This document shows, in pieces, positions 5,401 to 6,809 of a stretch of 6,809 nucleotides of DNA. The stretch is from positions 1 to 6,809 of the forward strand of contig JAGOEY010000094.1 of assembly GCA_017997515.1 (NCBI GenBank), given 5' to 3'. Made by a program: the position numbers and the translations under genes. How positions within the stretch are numbered: position 1 is the first letter of the stretch; each line of letters opens with the position of its first letter. The notes beneath the pieces were generated by a model. It saw only the letters and a program-made list of their open reading frames with translations. It was not told the DNA's origin and did not search any database. The DNA is from Burkholderiaceae bacterium. Its GTDB lineage: Bacteria > Pseudomonadota > Gammaproteobacteria > Burkholderiales > Burkholderiaceae.

Positions 5401-5976
5401 GTCCAGCCATAAAGCCTCAAAGGTATCGGCGTGCGTGGCGTCATCGACCGCTGATGCCAGGCGCTGCAACCAGCCCGCGTCGTTGTCGTCCCCCACAAAA
5501 GCCTGGAACAAACGCACCGACACCCATTCATGGCGGTAGTGGTTGCGCTCTCTGATACCGGGGTTGCGCAGGCGGTTCTGAAACGCCTGCGTAGCTTTGC
5601 CCAGGTCGTGCAGCAGGGCCGCCAGCGTGGCCAATGCGCTGATGGCGGGCAGGTGATGCCAGGTGTTTTCGTCTTCCGCGCGCAGCACATTGTTGGCGGT
5701 GAAGTTGGTGGGCACCGCTCCGCTGTCGTTGAACTGCCGCCCGTCCCCCACCACCCACAACAGCTCGCTGTGGTCCAGCCCACGAATCCAGTGGCAGGCC
5801 ACAGCGGTGTTCTTGCGGGCGGTCTTGCGCAGCAGGCGGCGCAGGGTGTCCAAGCCATCTTGCGTGATCGGTGTTTGCCAGGTGCGGTCACCGCGCCGCT
5901 CGGCGAACTGGTCGAGGATGCGGCGGGTTTCGGTAAGGGCGCGTTTGCTGCATTGGGAGATCAGCAGCACATTCAT
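2407..5976 (-). CDS. cas3: Cas2-3 fusion: type I-F adaptation subunit joined to HD nuclease-helicase
   Basis: This 1189-residue protein degrades targets marked by the Csy complex and, with Cas1, takes part in spacer acquisition. Residues 1-95 are the Cas2 domain characteristic of type I-F (MNVLLISQCSKRALTETRRI at the start). The HD nuclease follows: LLHDLGKA with H123-D124, YRHEWVS with H149, and THHRLP with H232-H233. The SF2 helicase shows MASTGCGKT (481-489, K488), DEPD (637-640), SSAT (667-670), a motif V-like VTEVGRDHDYDW (898-909) and motif VI QLAGRVRRHR (922-931). A C-terminal domain ends at GWYWHSVLGFKRQH. The start ATG (5976-5974) overlaps the cas1 TGA as ATGA; an open extension 40 codons upstream is Arg-rich shadow inside cas1. 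It is about 110 residues longer than the P. aeruginosa protein as I remember it. All motifs are intact. Confidence 0.97.
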   Translation of the reverse strand: MNVLLISQCSKRALTETRRILDQFAERRGDRTWQTPITQDGLDTLRRLLRKTARKNTAVACHWIRGLDHSELLWVVGDGRQFNDSGAVPTNFTANNVLRAEDENTWHHLPAISALATLAALLHDLGKATQAFQNRLRNPGIRERNHYRHEWVSVRLFQAFVGDDNDAGWLQRLASAVDDATHADTFEALWLDHAAGRLLRDGKDIKGADHQHNPFVVLPPLAQAIAWLVLTHHRLPCKPVKNKADASDEALEEGELQWRRFGTKPKFLNRDQLDGLLQQINADWNEPRESVSAASRDTYWVFPHGLPVRNPAWRKQASRFARKLLALPPGTGDALWPADPFVAHVARLCLMLADHHYSSLGLQKPAPNLGTTHAPRDQPVPERTAYLQPMAKLYANTTRNTVGDTVLNQTLDEHLLGVQAHTSVVTHALTSLVRSLPALQRHKGLKKRTDNARFQWQDKAADLAAGVRHSAAQQGAFIVNMASTGCGKTLGNARIMNALADPQLGLRCAFAMGLRTLTLQTGRSFQHDLGLGDDQLAIKVGGTASRELFTYYEAQAEATGSASAQALLDEGGQVLFEGNDQHPLLMRLTGDAQTRSLLAAPLLVCTIDHLTPATESLRGGRQIAPMLRLMTGDLVLDEPDDFDMADLPALTRLVHWAGLLGSRVLLSSATLPPALVEGLYLAYRDGRAHYQRHRSERPDEPLSLCCLWVDEFAQTHTSCTDARDFRAAHESFVQNRCDALAKAEVRRRAALVPLPTDWLGMGPDERRESFAHFVLQRSWELHQDSQNHSIDQATGKRVSFGLVRMANIDPLFDVALAMFRLGAPVVDTRIHLCVYHSQFPLLTRSGIEHQLDTVLNRRPTKDAVDAAKDPALTRPTVRALLEKYPEQNHLFIVLGSPVTEVGRDHDYDWAVVEPSSMRSLIQLAGRVRRHRLGAVEHTNMVVLDSNLRSMEQKNTGEAVFCKPGFEMKRVEVPKDAKRTDLRDSATHFHLQSHSLTDLLPELAAEGGAIDARPRIAPRDKLQPKTLWVDLEHARMRDTMLPRDASTSLYTPVTRNATLHWQAPGSLWLTGLLPQFQRFRDDPLPRVDVAWLPDEDGENLVLHRIDDGTGPRDKLFVPIQSLVNPVPDSAVQGARITPWMQLDLLAALQQWAEQQDQSLRRSAEKVTTASLPSAQDGWYWHSVLGFKRQH

Positions 5977-6809
5977 GGCGTGGGCGGCTCTTGCACGGCG
6001 TTGACTTGAGCCTGACGGCCCAGTTGCTGGGCGACGGTTTGCAAGGTGTCGATCATGAAGTCCAGGGCTTCGCCGCGGGTCAGGCTTTCGATACAAGCGC
6101 TGCGGAAGTCTTGCTCAGAATCGCCGCGCTGCGCCGAGACAAACGCCTGCGGCAGGATGTGGGCGTCTTTCACCAGATCGGCTACGTCGAACACCAGGCC
6201 ACCCCGCCGCGTCTTGCCGTGCAGAACGGCCAAACCATGCGGGAGGCCCAACACCCAGGTGGCAGTGGCGCCCAAGCCGTAAGCCAGGTAGTTGCCATGG
6301 TCAAGGAATTGATTGGCAGGATCACCACCGCTGCCTCGCTTGGCGCGCGTGAAGTCGCCATATTGCGAAGCACGGGCGGCAAGCATGTACAGGTGTTTGG
6401 TCAGGCGTGCCTCTTCCGTGAGCAGCGCCGTATTGTTTGGAGCAGCAGCCACGTTGCGTGCCGAGGCATCGAGGGCTTGCTGCAGTGTGGCTGCATCCAC
6501 AGTAAAACCCGCCGCGCGTAATGCCTTGCTGCCCACCCAGTGCTGGCGAATGCGTTGCAAGCGTGCCTGCTGAAAAGCCTTGGCGGCGGCCAGGCGCAAA
6601 CCATCGTCAAACCAGAATCGCACCCAGTGCTGCAGGTATTCGGTGGGTCGGTACTCACTTTGGGGCGAGAACCAGGCGACCTCTACATCCACCTCGTTGG
6701 CGCTGTACAGCGGGGTTCCCCCACCGCCACAGAAACCGACCAGCACACCCGCTTTGGCCAGCTCCCGCATCGCCGCCTGCGTGACCGAGGTGCCTGTACC
6801 CAGCAATAC
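5973..6809 (-). CDS. cas1: Cas1, type I-F integrase (N-terminus beyond right edge)
   Basis: Cas1 integrates new spacers, in I-F as a complex with Cas2-3. The visible part is the C-terminal 278 codons; about 57 N-terminal residues lie outside, judging from P. aeruginosa Cas1. The TTG at 6806-6804 is an internal Leu (frame reads VLLGTGTS), not a start. Counting that Leu as 1, the metal ligands are E132 in LLTEEARL, H196 in LAVLHGKTRRGG, and D207/D210 in VFDVADLVKD. With an offset of 58 these match E190, H254, D265 and D268 of the P. aeruginosa enzyme. Other I-F blocks are VLVGFCGGGGTPLYSANEVD (21-40) and RAKRGSGGDPANQFLDHGN (154-172). The TGA (5975-5973) overlaps the cas2-3 start by 4 nt, so the two are co-translated. 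Confidence 0.97.
   Translation of the reverse strand, partial: VLLGTGTSVTQAAMRELAKAGVLVGFCGGGGTPLYSANEVDVEVAWFSPQSEYRPTEYLQHWVRFWFDDGLRLAAAKAFQQARLQRIRQHWVGSKALRAAGFTVDAATLQQALDASARNVAAAPNNTALLTEEARLTKHLYMLAARASQYGDFTRAKRGSGGDPANQFLDHGNYLAYGLGATATWVLGLPHGLAVLHGKTRRGGLVFDVADLVKDAHILPQAFVSAQRGDSEQDFRSACIESLTRGEALDFMIDTLQTVAQQLGRQAQVNAVQEPPTP

Noticed and set aside
5977..6096. 40-codon N-terminal extension of Cas2-3
   Set aside because: The extension is Arg/Pro-rich and overlaps cas1 coding. The Cas2 domain starts at MNVLLISQ and is coupled to cas1 by ATGA.
6804..6806. TTG as the start of cas1
   Set aside because: The residue is inside the conserved LLGTGTS block and the frame stays open to the window edge, so the gene is truncated by the window.
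1..6809. A canonical CRISPR array, tRNA, rRNA or insertion sequence
   Set aside because: No regularly spaced near-identical repeats, tRNA cloverleaf, rRNA sequence, transposase or terminal inverted repeats were seen. The arrays probably lie beyond csy4 or upstream of cas1.

Overview
The window is a stretch of a type I-F CRISPR-Cas locus, probably from a GC-rich betaproteobacterium of the Burkholderiales. The host assignment is an inference from GC-rich composition and overall protein flavour; no taxonomic marker is present. Four cas genes lie on the minus strand and read right to left. They are cas1 (5' end cut off by the right edge), the fused cas2-3 nuclease-helicase, csy1/cas8f, and the first 88 codons of csy2/cas5f (cut off by the left edge). 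The rest of the csy operon (csy3, csy4) and the CRISPR arrays must lie outside the window. All visible cas frames are open, with catalytic motifs intact, so the system looks functional.

The cas series is interrupted between cas2-3 and csy1 by a plus-strand insert at about 1576-2401. It holds a higB-higA toxin-antitoxin pair, which diverges from csy1 and converges on cas2-3 with a 5-bp gap. It also holds a 178-bp AT-rich intergenic region between csy1 and higB that carries the most interesting signal in the window.

That region encodes a one-spacer pseudo-CRISPR on the plus strand: degenerate I-F repeat (1643-1669), 26-nt spacer (1670-1695), second I-F-like repeat (1696-1723). The spacer is exactly one 6-nt Cas7 step shorter than the usual 32 nt. 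Its 5' part matches DNA 47 bp upstream, at 1623-1640, in the csy1 promoter region. The match starts immediately after a CC dinucleotide (the I-F PAM) and covers 14 of the first 16 positions. The two mismatches fall at positions 6 and 12, the bases flipped out of the R-loop in Cascade-type complexes. This is the expected architecture of a crRNA-like guide (CreR/CreA type) that directs the Csy complex to repress its own operon.

A further I-F repeat-like hairpin (2051-2079) sits between higB and higA, directly over the higA ribosome-binding site. The second pseudo-repeat also overlaps the palindromic operator of the higBA promoter. The window therefore suggests a linked circuit: the Csy complex autoregulates csy expression through the pseudo-crRNA, and higBA is embedded among Cas6f-recognisable sequences, either as an addiction module guarding the cas locus or as a regulated target. 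The autoregulation part is strongly supported by sequence; the higBA link is inference.
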